Below are positions 1 through 8,657 of a stretch of 64,000 nucleotides of DNA, piece by piece (position 1 is the first letter of the stretch; each line of letters starts with the position of its first letter). The notes under the pieces were generated by a model. The model did no database searches and had not been told where the DNA came from. It worked only from the letters and a program-made list of their open reading frames with translations. Origin of the DNA: Marinobacter sediminum (GTDB lineage Bacteria > Pseudomonadota > Gammaproteobacteria > Pseudomonadales > Oleiphilaceae); the NCBI RefSeq assembly GCF_016820575.1, contig NZ_JAEMQH010000002.1, positions 1,051,305 to 1,115,304 of the forward strand, in the 5' to 3' direction. Both the position numbers and the translations under genes were made by a program.

Positions 1-2
1 CC

Positions 3-1355
3 GGCCCTGCCGGACGCCCCATCGTGCACGGTGACATTAAACCTTCGAACCTGGTCTTCGACGCCAGCACCGAGAACATTGCCCTGATCGACTGGGGGTC
101 GTCGGTGTTCGCCCAACTGGATGCCAACCAGCAGTTCATCACCGCCAATGTAATGGAGCTGATGTCCGATAACCTTCAACAAACCAACGCCCGGCTGGGC
201 GATGTCTATTTCATCGGTTCGGAACAATTGAGCGGAGGGCTCTCGTCACCGCGCTTTGATGAACAAGGCGCAGCCGGCACTCTGTACGCCCTGGCCTCGG
301 GCCAGTCCTGCCGTTTCGGCCACCAGGCTATTCCGGCATCGTCGCTGGGGCTGCCGATGGAATTTGCCCGCATGTTGGACGGCATGCTGTCACCGGATCC
401 GGAAACCCGCCGCAAGGCCGGTGATTACTACCTGAATGAAATGCCGAGAATGGCACGTACGGTAATGATCGACCTGCCAGCCAAGCCGGTCGCGCCGCTG
501 GTTCCGGTGTGGGTACGAGCTTCTGAGCAGGAAATCGACACCGTTGTCTACAGCTCCCGGAAATCCTTCTTGCGTGAGGAAGGCGCGCCCGAAACTCTGA
601 ACGACGTTAACGACGTGCAGCTGGATCGCTACTACAAGAACTTCATGCAGGGCATGGGCGAAACTGAAAAGGCCTTTCTCGCTTCAGTCAGCAGGTTGGG
701 CCGATACCCGGTCGAAGGTGGCCTCGCGGTGCGCTGGGAAACTGATGGTGTATACATCGATACCTCGCTGAATCTGCACGATCCGAGCTTGAAGGCTGCC
801 TTTGTCCGTGCGGTCAACAACATGGTCTATCTGGCCCAGGCGATCTATCGCAAAGGTATCTTCAAGAGTTGCCTGTTTAACGCCCGGAACACCCTCCACA
901 TTGATCGCGCCGAACCGGACCAGCCGTTTCTGGTAACTCCCGGTATGAACCTGCATTACGAGGTCAGTGCGGCACCGGAGGTGGAAGACGAAACCCGCGT
1001 TCACTCCTACTTCGAGGACGGTCCCGATCCTGAAGAGTTTCTAGTGCTGCCAGAGACCATCATCCGGGCGTTGGAAGCGCTGAACAGAATTCACCACACC
1101 GGGATGATCATCTTTGAGGCTCTTCCCAAGCACCTGAAGATTCACAGCCATTACCGGCTGCTCGACCCAGAGCAGGAGCCGGAGTTCAGCCGGCTGCTGA
1201 ATGAGATCCTCTCAGCGGTGGAGGAGATTTCCGGGCTGGGCGTGTCTGGCTTCATGAAAATGCCCTACAAAGACACCCGGTTTTTCCCTCACATTGAGCG
1301 CTTACCGGAGAGTTATTACCCCCGGAATCCCAGATCCACCAGCGTTACTTCTTAA
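3..1355 (+). CDS. Protein-kinase-like protein, 5' end outside the window
   Basis: This is the C-terminal part of a eukaryotic-type Ser/Thr kinase-like protein. The frame is open from base 3, and the residues before the first in-frame GTG (base 24) continue the kinase catalytic loop (PIVHGDIKPSNL), so that GTG is internal and the real start lies upstream. HGD replaces the usual HRD, and the metal-binding DFG appears as DWG (LIDWGSS). The kinase fold seems to end near codon 150 (PDPETRRKA). About 290 further residues match nothing I recognise and contain no obvious membrane segment. The Lys and Asp of the catalytic loop are kept, so activity is possible but not certain. Stop codon TAA at 1353-1355. 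The neighbour is a secreted binding protein, so no operon function is evident. Confidence 0.8.
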   Translation, partial: GPAGRPIVHGDIKPSNLVFDASTENIALIDWGSSVFAQLDANQQFITANVMELMSDNLQQTNARLGDVYFIGSEQLSGGLSSPRFDEQGAAGTLYALASGQSCRFGHQAIPASSLGLPMEFARMLDGMLSPDPETRRKAGDYYLNEMPRMARTVMIDLPAKPVAPLVPVWVRASEQEIDTVVYSSRKSFLREEGAPETLNDVNDVQLDRYYKNFMQGMGETEKAFLASVSRLGRYPVEGGLAVRWETDGVYIDTSLNLHDPSLKAAFVRAVNNMVYLAQAIYRKGIFKSCLFNARNTLHIDRAEPDQPFLVTPGMNLHYEVSAAPEVEDETRVHSYFEDGPDPEEFLVLPETIIRALEALNRIHHTGMIIFEALPKHLKIHSHYRLLDPEQEPEFSRLLNEILSAVEEISGLGVSGFMKMPYKDTRFFPHIERLPESYYPRNPRSTSVTS

Positions 1356-1388
1356 CCGATTGCCTGAATGACCGGCCAGCCCTACAAC

Positions 1389-1451
1389 TGTCCTGAATGA
1401 CGGACAAAACCTGTACGTAAAGCCGGACATCTGTATCCAGATTTCAGGACA
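1389..1451. promoter_or_regulatory. Cluster of TGTCC/GGACA half-sites (candidate operator)
   Basis: TGTCC occurs at 1389-1393 and GGACA at 1402-1406, 1425-1429 and 1447-1451. The three GGACA copies are 23 and 22 bases apart, about two helical turns. The outer arms also form a perfect 9-base inverted repeat, TGTCCTGAA (1389-1397) and TTCAGGACA (1443-1451). The cluster lies 138 to 200 bases upstream of the binding-protein gene. It fits the layout of a multi-site activator, but no regulator is identified. Confidence 0.45.
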
Positions 1452-1588
1452 AGTTTGCCCCCGTACACTGACAATCACTTATAAATCATACACGTAAAGA
1501 TATGGTGCAGTTTTTGAATAGGTTTTAGTCGCAACTATTGGAATTTTAATAATTCCAGGCACGTTTTAATAACAACAAGGAACATTGC

Positions 1589-2554
1589 ATGCGACTACTC
1601 CTCCTGGCCTTTTTGCTGTTCAGCCCGATGTGTTTTGGCAAAACCGTGGTCGTGATAGAAAGCTATCACGGCGGCTACAAATGGGATGCCGACTACGTTG
1701 CCGCTGTTAAATCGGTATTAGGAACAAAGCACGACATTCACGTCCTGGAATTGGACACCAAGCGGCTGAAAAAATCGGAATGGCCTCAGAAAGCGGCTGA
1801 GATTCAGCAGGCCGTTGCCAGCATTCGGCCTGATGTTGCCATTCTCGGCGACGACAACGCCTTCTCACTGATGGCTGAGCATTTGGTGGGCCAGCAGATT
1901 CCTGTTGTGTTCCTGGGCGTCAACGGCGGCCCGGACCAACACCCCGCGCTCAACCACCCGCTGGTCACAGGTATTCTGGAACGGCCGTTTTTCGCCGAGA
2001 GCATTCGACACCTTCGCAAGGTACTGCAGAAGAACGAACGTTTTCTGGTATTGATGGACGATTCACCAACCATGCGAAATGCGGTGAACGAGTATTTCGG
2101 GGATGAACGCCAGCCTACCCTCTACGGGTCGCGGCTCGATATTGTCTTGACCAATGACAAACAAACCTGGCTGGAATCAGTGTTTAACGCCCATTACCAG
2201 TATGACGCGATTGTGGTCGGCACCCATCACACCATCCGCGACGGAAACGATAACTACGCGCCGCCGAAAGACATCATGACCGAGGCCTACAACCGCGCCC
2301 AGGTGCCGATCTTCTCATTCTGGGACATCTTTGTGGGTGAGCAGGCAGGCATAGGCGGCTTCACCGTATCTGCTCATCAGGAGGGGCTAACCGCAGCGCG
2401 CCTGGCGTCGATGATCCTGAATGGGATGAAGCCAGACCGCATTCCGCAAATGAAATCCCTGAGCGGTCATTACGTTTACAGCCGCAGCGGAATGGCACAC
2501 TGGAACCTAGAGCTTTCCTCGCTAATTTCCAGCCAGTCCAATTTTGTGGATTAG
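1589..2554 (+). CDS. Periplasmic ABC_sub_bind-type binding protein
   Basis: A 321-residue exported protein. Residues 1-17 form a signal peptide (a Leu-rich core, then FGK). The rest resembles ABC transporter substrate-binding proteins of the ABC_sub_bind type (PF04392-like): alternating alpha/beta segments such as KTVVVIESY, PDVAILGDD and IPVVFLGVNG in the first lobe, and YDAIVVGTHH and VPIFSFWD in the second. A purine-rich AAGGAA precedes the ATG by about 6 bases. No permease or ATPase gene is adjacent, so the protein may feed a sensor rather than a transporter. A related protein at 22102-23076 sits directly before a hybrid histidine kinase. A plausible terminator follows the gene. The ligand is unknown. 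Confidence 0.7.
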   Translation: MRLLLLAFLLFSPMCFGKTVVVIESYHGGYKWDADYVAAVKSVLGTKHDIHVLELDTKRLKKSEWPQKAAEIQQAVASIRPDVAILGDDNAFSLMAEHLVGQQIPVVFLGVNGGPDQHPALNHPLVTGILERPFFAESIRHLRKVLQKNERFLVLMDDSPTMRNAVNEYFGDERQPTLYGSRLDIVLTNDKQTWLESVFNAHYQYDAIVVGTHHTIRDGNDNYAPPKDIMTEAYNRAQVPIFSFWDIFVGEQAGIGGFTVSAHQEGLTAARLASMILNGMKPDRIPQMKSLSGHYVYSRSGMAHWNLELSSLISSQSNFVD

Positions 2555-2582
2555 GCTAACCACCCTGCTCCTATAGATTGGT

Positions 2583-2608
2583 AGCCACTCATCACAGAGT
2601 GGCTTTTA
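2583..2608 (+). terminator. Rho-independent terminator
   Basis: AGCCACTC (2583-2590) and GAGTGGCT (2597-2604) form a perfect 8-base stem with a 6-base loop, followed by TTTATC. It sits 29 bases past the stop codon of the binding-protein gene. Confidence 0.7.
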
Positions 2609-3514
2609 TCAAGTCTGATCAGCCGGCTGGGGAGTTCGTTGGCTCTCCATTGCCAGTAACGCCTGTTTACGCTCAAGCCCCCAGCGGTAGCCCCCGAGCT
2701 GACCATCGCCCCTAAGCACCCGATGACACGGAATCAGCAAGCCAATCCGATTCTTGCCGCAAGCCGTTCCCACGGCGCGGGTAGCCTTGGGTTTTCCAAT
2801 GCCCTTTGCAACATCGCTGTAGCTAAGCACCGAGCCCTCAGGAATGGACTGCAGGAAGTTCCAGACCTTGATCTGAAACGCGGTACCACGAATATCGAGC
2901 GGGATGTCAGGTTTCGGCGCCGCGTTATCAATGTGGCAATCTAGCGCTTCAATCCACTGATCCAGCTCCGGGGCGTCTTGGGCCGAGGAAACACTCAGAT
3001 TTGCTCTTGGAAATTCTCGTTGGAGCGCTTCGAGCAGTGACTCAGCGGTATCGTCAAACTGGACAAAGCACACGCCCTCGTTGGTGGCCGCCATCATCAC
3101 CAGGCCCAGTGAGGTGTTCCGATAGGCATAGCTGATGCGCTCGCCCTCGGCACCTGCCCGGTACGCAGTTGGCGTCATGCCCATGCTGCGTTTGCCCTCG
3201 CCATACACCCGGCTTACAGAGCCATAGCCAGATTCAAAAATCGCATCCGTTACGCCGCTGCCCTGCCTGAGCGATTGCTTGAAATGGCGCATTCGGGCGG
3301 CGTTTTGATAAGCCTTGGGCGACACTCCGAGAACGTCCTTAAACACCTTTTGCAGGCGCGACGGAGACAGCCCCACTTCTTGAGCCAGGCTTGCCAGCGT
3401 CAGCGGTTCATCGGCTCGCTCTTCGATGGATCGCGCCAAGTCGAACATCTGGAGACGCCGTTTATCGGTGTCGGGTTCAGACACTGTCTTCCGCATTGTT
3501 GTTTCGTTTGGCAT
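2609..3514 (-). CDS. Ada-like AraC regulator / O6-methylguanine-DNA methyltransferase
   Basis: A 301-residue bifunctional protein. Residues about 20-120 are an AraC/XylS-type DNA-binding domain (LTLASLAQEVGLSPSRLQKVF and a second helix-turn-helix). Residues about 130-290 are the methylated-DNA-protein cysteine methyltransferase with the suicide-cysteine motif PCHRVL (Cys263) and the RAVGTA helix. It transfers O6-alkyl groups from guanine to its own cysteine. The N-terminal zinc domain of E. coli Ada, which repairs phosphotriesters and triggers activation, is missing, so the activation signal must differ or be lost. The start at 3514 is preferred over an in-frame start at 3559 because of the purine-rich GAGGATGGGGG just upstream and because the extra 15 residues look non-native. 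Confidence 0.85.
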   Translation of the reverse strand: MPNETTMRKTVSEPDTDKRRLQMFDLARSIEERADEPLTLASLAQEVGLSPSRLQKVFKDVLGVSPKAYQNAARMRHFKQSLRQGSGVTDAIFESGYGSVSRVYGEGKRSMGMTPTAYRAGAEGERISYAYRNTSLGLVMMAATNEGVCFVQFDDTAESLLEALQREFPRANLSVSSAQDAPELDQWIEALDCHIDNAAPKPDIPLDIRGTAFQIKVWNFLQSIPEGSVLSYSDVAKGIGKPKATRAVGTACGKNRIGLLIPCHRVLRGDGQLGGYRWGLERKQALLAMESQRTPQPADQT

Positions 3515-3730
3515 TGGCTTGCCCCCATCCTCATTCCCAAAACGATACAACCATAACAACCGGTTTCATAATCCGATTCCATCCGATTCTTGCCCAACTT
3601 TACCGAAGCCCAAAGGACGAACCCGTCGCCGTTGTTGGCACACTGTGTGGTGGTGCACGGAATACAGAGCAAATCTGTTTGATACTCAACCAATTCGCAC
3701 AACCCCATCACAACCAGGGAGGGTACCCGT

Positions 3731-4657
3731 ATGGATTCCGCCAAACTCAGCACCGTCAGCAAGGGCCTGTTTTTGTCCGCTGCCCTCGCCGTCTCTTCCC
3801 ACGCCCAGGCCCAGGTCGACAGCGTTAATGTCATTTTTGCGGCCGAGAACGCTCTTTACGGCGCCGGCTACGACATTGGCCGGGCCGATGGCTGGATGGA
3901 CAAAGCCCTGCAACAGGGCGTTCGCGATTACCAGGCTCGCAATGGCGCACTGAAAGCCTCCGGAATTCTGGACGCAGAGACTCTTTCCGCACTTGGGGTT
4001 TCGAACAGCTCAGGTCGGGCAGTGTCAGGCAATCTTGTCGCCAGCAAAACCGCCGCCCTGGCCGCCCTGGGTATCTCTGAAACCCAGACAAAGCCCGAGG
4101 CTAAACCTCGGCACCGTCTCCAACCCAAGCCTGCGTTCTCGGTGAAGGACATAGTGCCGGAGCCGGAGCCAGCCCCAACGCCCGTTGCCGACCAGCAGCC
4201 GAAGCCACAGGTTCAACCCCAGAGCCGGCCTACCAAACAGATAGATCCCGCTACTCCGGAAGCGACTCCCCAAGTTGCCTCTCAAACCAGCGTCACCCCG
4301 CCAGCCAAACTAGTCACAGAGTCCTCCCCAGTACCCAAGGCACAACCGGCGCCTCAGACCGTCGAAAAGCCTGCGCCCAGCACCGATCTCGCAAAGGTGA
4401 AGTCCCCTGCTCCCGAAACTGCGGAGCCGACCAGCGCTGAGACCGTCGCTTGGATGAAGCAATTGCCGAACGAGGCCACTGTTTCCAAAAAACCGGAAGA
4501 CACGAAAGTAGACGAACCGATTGCACAAGCTCCGAAGGCCGAGGCGCCGGAAACGGCAACCGCTGAGGCCACGCAGAAAGAACAACCCGCTAAGCCAGAT
4601 AATGACCGGAATATCTTCGGCAGCCTGTTCCATTTTCTGTTCGGTTGGATGGTTTAA
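3731..4657 (+). CDS. Exported protein with peptidoglycan-binding-like domain and Pro-rich region
   Basis: 308 residues. A signal peptide ends around residue 28 (SSHAQAQ). Residues about 30-95 resemble a PG_binding_1 fold (NALYGAGYDIGRADGWMDKAL, then a YQARNGALKASGILDAETLSALGV stretch), the three-helix module that binds cell-wall peptides. Residues about 115-290 are low-complexity, rich in Pro, Ala, Gln, Glu and Lys, and likely disordered, as in periplasm-spanning linkers. The last 15 residues are hydrophobic and aromatic (FGSLFHFLFGWMV), suggesting a membrane or partner contact. AGGGAGGG lies 7 bases before the ATG. No enzymatic domain is visible. Function unknown. Confidence 0.65.
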   Translation: MDSAKLSTVSKGLFLSAALAVSSHAQAQVDSVNVIFAAENALYGAGYDIGRADGWMDKALQQGVRDYQARNGALKASGILDAETLSALGVSNSSGRAVSGNLVASKTAALAALGISETQTKPEAKPRHRLQPKPAFSVKDIVPEPEPAPTPVADQQPKPQVQPQSRPTKQIDPATPEATPQVASQTSVTPPAKLVTESSPVPKAQPAPQTVEKPAPSTDLAKVKSPAPETAEPTSAETVAWMKQLPNEATVSKKPEDTKVDEPIAQAPKAEAPETATAEATQKEQPAKPDNDRNIFGSLFHFLFGWMV

Positions 4658-4785
4658 CGCGCCTCGGGTGGCTTTGCCCAAGAAGGCAGCACTAAAGGCC
4701 AAAGATTTATCTGGCCTATCTTCTTCAGTTTGGTTCTAATCGGCCGTTAAGTTAGCAATCACTAGAACAACTAGAAGGTAAAAAG

Positions 4786-6783
4786 ATGGCTGCCTCTACC
4801 CTGGAAACTGTTGAGCGAAAACTGGGTGTACCTGGAAAACTCCTTATTGCCCCTGTGTTCATTCTGCTGTTGTTTGCCTTCGTCACGTTTTATTGCGTTC
4901 GGGAATTTCAAATACTTGATGAGCGCATGAACACTGTAGCGAGGGACCTTGCACCCGATACCGCTACAGCGACGGAGGCATTGATTAATCTTTACCGCAT
5001 GAGACTGCGAGTGTTCGACTACTACTCTACTGGCAACGAGGCCCTCCTCTCGTCTTTTGCGGAACTCGAAACTGAATTTGACGCGCGGATGGCGGCAGCT
5101 CAGGAAGATATTCAGAACCCGGAGCGTGCACAGCTTGTTGATGACATTGATGCTGCCATGAAGCAGTACGCCTCAGCCTTTAAAAATGAGCTGGTTCCAG
5201 CGAAAAAGCAGGTGCTTTCAATTATCAAGGATGAGCTGGATGTTCATGGTCCAAACGCCTCGAGTGCGTTACGACGAGCACTTGATGGCGTGGCCAACCG
5301 AGACCCGGAGAGCCGCCTAAGGGCCGTGCTTGAACAGCTCTTGGGCGACGCATTGTTAATGCGCATGGCTGCGCAGCGTTACTTTGCAGACGGTGACGAG
5401 TCTTCGCGAAAAGCACTGGGCTATGCTATCGAGGATCTCCAGGATGCATTAGGTTTGATCGACGCCTCCGATGTTCCAGATTTCGTTAGGGGTTATTTCG
5501 ACACCGCCGTATCTGAACTGGAGGAGTATCAGTCTTCTGTTGAGAGATTATTGGTCCAACAGGCAACAGTGATTCAGGTCAAGACCCAGCAGCTGGATAC
5601 ACTCGGACCAGAAATCGCCGCAATGGCACGGGACCTTGAGCACAGTGTTTTTGGTTCGCTGGAAATGGTAGCAGACGATGCTGATGCTGAGACGGATAAG
5701 GCTCTGCAGTTCACTGTCTCCGCATTTTCAGTGTCGGTCGTGCTTGGGCTGATCGTCGCAGTATTGATGAGCCGTTTGATGGGCTCAAGTGTGAAGCGCG
5801 CACGCCAGGAAATCCTCGGATACCTGACAGACATCGGCAATAACAAGGGTGACCTTTCCACCCGCCTAAGCAGAGGTCGTCCGGACGAGGTTGGAGATTT
5901 CATCAACGCTGTAAACTCGTTCCTTGAAACACTTGAAGACACTATTTCCAAGATCGTTAAATCTTCGCGTCAGCTAACGACCGAGTCCGAATCTCTATCG
6001 GGCATCACCGAAAGAACGACAGCCAACTCTGAACAACAAAGGGACCAAATCACTCAGGTATCAGCCGCCATGCAGGAAATGGTGTCTACCTCCGAAGAAA
6101 TTGCATCAAATACGAGCGACACGGATGAGTCTGCACGCGAGGCGGCTTCATTGGCTGAAACGGGACAAGAAACCGTTACTACTGCCATCAACGCCGTATC
6201 TAATCTGGCGAGCCAGGTGGAAGAGGCTTCCAAGCGCATTCAAAAGCTGGAAGATGAATCGGGAGAAATCGGAAGCGTTCTGGAAGTGATTCAAAACATT
6301 GCAGAACAAACCAATCTGCTGGCACTGAACGCCGCTATTGAAGCTGCTCGTGCTGGAGAAGCGGGCCGCGGCTTTGCGGTTGTAGCCGATGAAGTCCGGG
6401 GGCTCGCCAAACGGGTCCAAGACTCCACCGTTGATATCGAGCGAATTGTGTCCAATATTCAGCAAGGCGCGGCAGGGGCTGTCGTGGACATGAGTAGAGC
6501 TAAGCAAATGGCGGGTGAAGCGACAGACGAGGCCGGCCAATCTGGTAAAGCGCTATCGGACATCCTGTCAGCTGTTCAGCGCATCGTGGAAATGACAACA
6601 CAAATTGCCAGTGCTACCGAGCAACAGCGCGCAACAGCAGCGGAAATGACGCAGAACGTTGAGGCTAGTAGTGGTGCAATTGATAAGCTTGCAGATGACA
6701 TTGGGCAAGTAAATGAGTCCAGCAAATCACTGGCAGATATGGCTGAAGATCTGACCGACTTGGTTCGTCGATTCAAGGTCTGA
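4786..6783 (+). CDS. Methyl-accepting chemotaxis protein
   Basis: A 665-residue chemoreceptor. TM1 is at about residues 17-37 and TM2 at about 307-330. The large, mostly helical periplasmic region between them (about 270 residues) fits a helical bimodular (HBM-type) sensor better than a single four-helix bundle. A HAMP domain follows (about 330-385), then the cytoplasmic signalling hairpin, whose tip has the CheA/CheW-contact motif [20 protein letters not shown] and [12 protein letters not shown]. The C terminus ends at RRFKV without a CheR/CheB-docking pentapeptide. It stands alone with no che genes nearby. The ligand cannot be predicted from sequence alone. Confidence 0.93.
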   Translation: MAASTLETVERKLGVPGKLLIAPVFILLLFAFVTFYCVREFQILDERMNTVARDLAPDTATATEALINLYRMRLRVFDYYSTGNEALLSSFAELETEFDARMAAAQEDIQNPERAQLVDDIDAAMKQYASAFKNELVPAKKQVLSIIKDELDVHGPNASSALRRALDGVANRDPESRLRAVLEQLLGDALLMRMAAQRYFADGDESSRKALGYAIEDLQDALGLIDASDVPDFVRGYFDTAVSELEEYQSSVERLLVQQATVIQVKTQQLDTLGPEIAAMARDLEHSVFGSLEMVADDADAETDKALQFTVSAFSVSVVLGLIVAVLMSRLMGSSVKRARQEILGYLTDIGNNKGDLSTRLSRGRPDEVGDFINAVNSFLETLEDTISKIVKSSRQLTTESESLSGITERTTANSEQQRDQITQVSAAMQEMVSTSEEIASNTSDTDESAREAASLAETGQETVTTAINAVSNLASQVEEASKRIQKLEDESGEIGSVLEVIQNIAEQTNLLALNAAIEAARAGEAGRGFAVVADEVRGLAKRVQDSTVDIERIVSNIQQGAAGAVVDMSRAKQMAGEATDEAGQSGKALSDILSAVQRIVEMTTQIASATEQQRATAAEMTQNVEASSGAIDKLADDIGQVNESSKSLADMAEDLTDLVRRFKV

Positions 6784-6856
6784 TGAGGAAAGGTATTTCG
6801 GTTGAAGTAAAGAAAGTAAAATCGACTGACGAAGGTCTCATCTGACGATCTTAACA

Positions 6857-6909
6857 GCGCCCGGGGCTGACTGAGGCCTCTGCCCCAAGCCCACCTAAAC
6901 CCCGGGCGC
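6857..6909. repeat. GC-rich inverted repeat, possible terminator stem
   Basis: GCGCCCGGGG (6857-6866) and CCCCGGGCGC (6900-6909) are a perfect 10-base inverted repeat with a 33-base loop. It lies between the convergent chemoreceptor gene and the small DUF1127-type gene. There is no T-tract, so a factor-independent terminator is unlikely; an RNA stem that stabilises 3' ends is possible. Confidence 0.5.
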
Positions 6910-6921
6910 GACTGCCAGCGA

Positions 6922-7074
6922 TTAAAACTTCCAGAAAGGTGTGTTCAGCTTTTGGTGAACCACGTCAGGTGAGAAACCAACGTCATTCAGCAGGCGACGA
7001 TCAGTGGTCATCACCAGGTGCACGAAGTTGCGCTTCATACGCCAGCCTTTGTAGAAAGATGCAGCTCTTTTCAT
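6922..7074 (-). CDS. Small DUF1127-type protein (50 aa)
   Basis: A 50-residue basic protein starting MKRAASFYKGWRMKRN and containing TDRRLLNDVGFSPD. The latter matches the core of DUF1127 small proteins (a short Arg-rich helix followed by D-x-x-L-x-D-I/V-G). GGAG lies 8 bases before the ATG, and the frame ends in TAA. Some family members in alphaproteobacteria affect RNA turnover, phosphate or carbon metabolism through RNA-binding partners; whether that applies here is unknown. It is the only minus-strand gene between the chemoreceptor and the YdcH-like gene, and a terminator separates it from the latter, so it is probably transcribed alone. Confidence 0.75.
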   Translation of the reverse strand: MKRAASFYKGWRMKRNFVHLVMTTDRRLLNDVGFSPDVVHQKLNTPFWKF

Positions 7075-7221
7075 ATCGTATCTCCAGTTTCAGTAGTCAT
7101 GAGTTTCGGCGTTCAAAACCCTATTTGAATAAGCACCTATTCTAATGACTTGACATTACAGCCTGAATACTTGGAAACACCTATCAGAGCCGTTTTACGG
7201 CCGGTTTAACGTATTTGACGA

Positions 7222-7250
7222 AATAAAAACCGGGCCTGTAATGGCCCGGC
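7222..7250 (-). terminator. Rho-independent terminator of the ydcH-like gene
   Basis: Read on the minus strand, CCGGGCC and GGCCCGG (7243-7249 and 7230-7236) form a 7-base stem with a 6-base loop followed by TTTTTATTT. It sits 24 bases past the stop of the YdcH-like gene. Confidence 0.85.
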
Positions 7251-7273
7251 CTTGCAGTGTTCGTGAGTGTTCC

Positions 7274-7525
7274 TCAGGAGGCGTGTCCATTCTGAACCAG
7301 AGTCTGATAAATCTGGTCTTTAAGGTGTGCCCGTTTTTGCTTTAAACGATGAAGTTTGTCATCTCCAATTGGCGCATCACGCCTTTCCAGCCCCTCTATT
7401 TCCTGGTCCAGCTCTGAGTACTGCTTGAACTTGTCCCCGAACTTGGGGTCGTTGGTTTTCAACTGATCGATCAGATCGCTGTACTGAGGAAACTCTTCGT
7501 GAAGCTCGTGACTGGAAATTCCCAT
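7274..7525 (-). CDS. YdcH-like DUF465 family protein
   Basis: An 83-residue, highly charged, helical protein of the YdcH/DUF465 family: the N-terminal HELHEEFPQY and a DPKFGDKFKQYSELDQEI stretch are typical, followed by a second helix (LHRLKQKRAHLKDQIYQ). It probably forms a two-helix coiled-coil hairpin. GGAGAG lies about 8 bases before the ATG. Family function is not established. It is a single gene with its own terminator, divergent from fabH. Confidence 0.85.
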   Translation of the reverse strand: MGISSHELHEEFPQYSDLIDQLKTNDPKFGDKFKQYSELDQEIEGLERRDAPIGDDKLHRLKQKRAHLKDQIYQTLVQNGHAS

Positions 7526-7687
7526 AACGGTGCTCTCCTCTCCGACTCTGAGTTTGGTTCGGTGGCTTCTTTATAATAGCTGAGGCTGCCATTTTCGGGG
7601 GGCCTTTGACAAATCGCTAATAACGCTCTGTGCTTGGTGGGTATAGCATGGGTTTACGAAACACAGCATAGCTCGGGACACGCACGA

Positions 7688-8656
7688 ATGACGTTTGCAC
7701 GAATTGCCGGCACTGGTTCTTACCTGCCTGAGAATATCGTTACTAATCAGGACCTCGAAAAGATGGTCGATACCACCGACCAATGGATTCGGGAGCGCAC
7801 TGGCATTGAACGTCGACACATTGCCGTGGAGGGCCAGACCACCGTTGATCTGGCCGAGCCTGCCGCCCGTCGCGCAATTGAAGCCGCCGGCATTGAACCT
7901 GGCGATATTGATCTGATCGTATTTGCGACCTCAACGCCCGACAAAATTTTTCCCAGCTGCGCTTGCATCCTGCAGGCTCGCCTCGGCATCCGTGGCTGCC
8001 CTGCCTTTGACATCCAGGCGGTATGCAGTGGTTTTGTCTATGCGTTGGCTACCGCGGAAAAGTTCATCAAGAGCGGAAGCAGTAAAAAAGCCCTGGTGAT
8101 TGGCGCGGAAGTGTTTTCCCGCATTATCAACTGGGAAGACCGGGGAACCTGCGTGCTGTTCGGCGATGGCGCTGGTGCGGTGGTTCTGGAGGCCAATGAG
8201 GAAACCGGCATTCTCTCCACCCATATCCACGCCGACGGTCATTACGAAGACCTGCTCCATGTGCCCTGCGGCATTGCCGACGGTTACGACCAGGTCAAAG
8301 CCGGTAAGGCCTTTGTGGAAATGAAAGGCAACGAAGTCTTCAAGGTAGCCGTCAATACCCTCGGGAAGATCGTCGACGAAACCCTTAACGCCAATCAGAT
8401 GCAGAAATCTGACGTAGACTGGCTGGTGCCCCATCAGGCCAATCTCAGGATCATCTCGGCAACGGCCAAGAAACTGAATATGCCAATGGATCGAGTGGTG
8501 GTTACCGTGAACGAACACGGCAACACCTCGGCCGCCTCCATTCCGCTGGCACTCGACGTTGCGGTTCGGGATGGTCGCATCCAGCGCAATGAGGTCCTGC
8601 TTCTGGAAGCCTTTGGCGGCGGCTTTACCTGGGGTTCTGCACTGCTGCGCTACTGA
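7688..8656 (+). CDS. fabH: 3-oxoacyl-ACP synthase III (FabH-type)
   Basis: A 322-residue beta-ketoacyl-ACP synthase III, close to the usual 317. It condenses an acyl-CoA with malonyl-ACP to begin fatty acid synthesis. The catalytic triad is complete: Cys113 ([11 protein letters not shown]), His249 (LVPHQANLR) and Asn279 ([10 protein letters not shown]). The glycine-rich C terminus ([17 protein letters not shown]) is intact. The ATG at 7688 is chosen because the protein then begins [12 protein letters not shown] like known family members; the in-frame start at 7634 would add 18 atypical residues. The gene is not in a fab cluster but lies between ydcH and a diguanylate cyclase, so it may be a secondary FabH with a different acyl preference. 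Confidence 0.93.
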   Translation: MTFARIAGTGSYLPENIVTNQDLEKMVDTTDQWIRERTGIERRHIAVEGQTTVDLAEPAARRAIEAAGIEPGDIDLIVFATSTPDKIFPSCACILQARLGIRGCPAFDIQAVCSGFVYALATAEKFIKSGSSKKALVIGAEVFSRIINWEDRGTCVLFGDGAGAVVLEANEETGILSTHIHADGHYEDLLHVPCGIADGYDQVKAGKAFVEMKGNEVFKVAVNTLGKIVDETLNANQMQKSDVDWLVPHQANLRIISATAKKLNMPMDRVVVTVNEHGNTSAASIPLALDVAVRDGRIQRNEVLLLEAFGGGFTWGSALLRY

Positions 8657-8657
8657 G

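Noticed and set aside
4701..4722. Weak stem-loop after the Pro-rich protein gene
   Set aside because: AGGCC and GGCCT with an inner AGAT/ATCT leave a loop of only two bases and no T-run, so I do not call a terminator.
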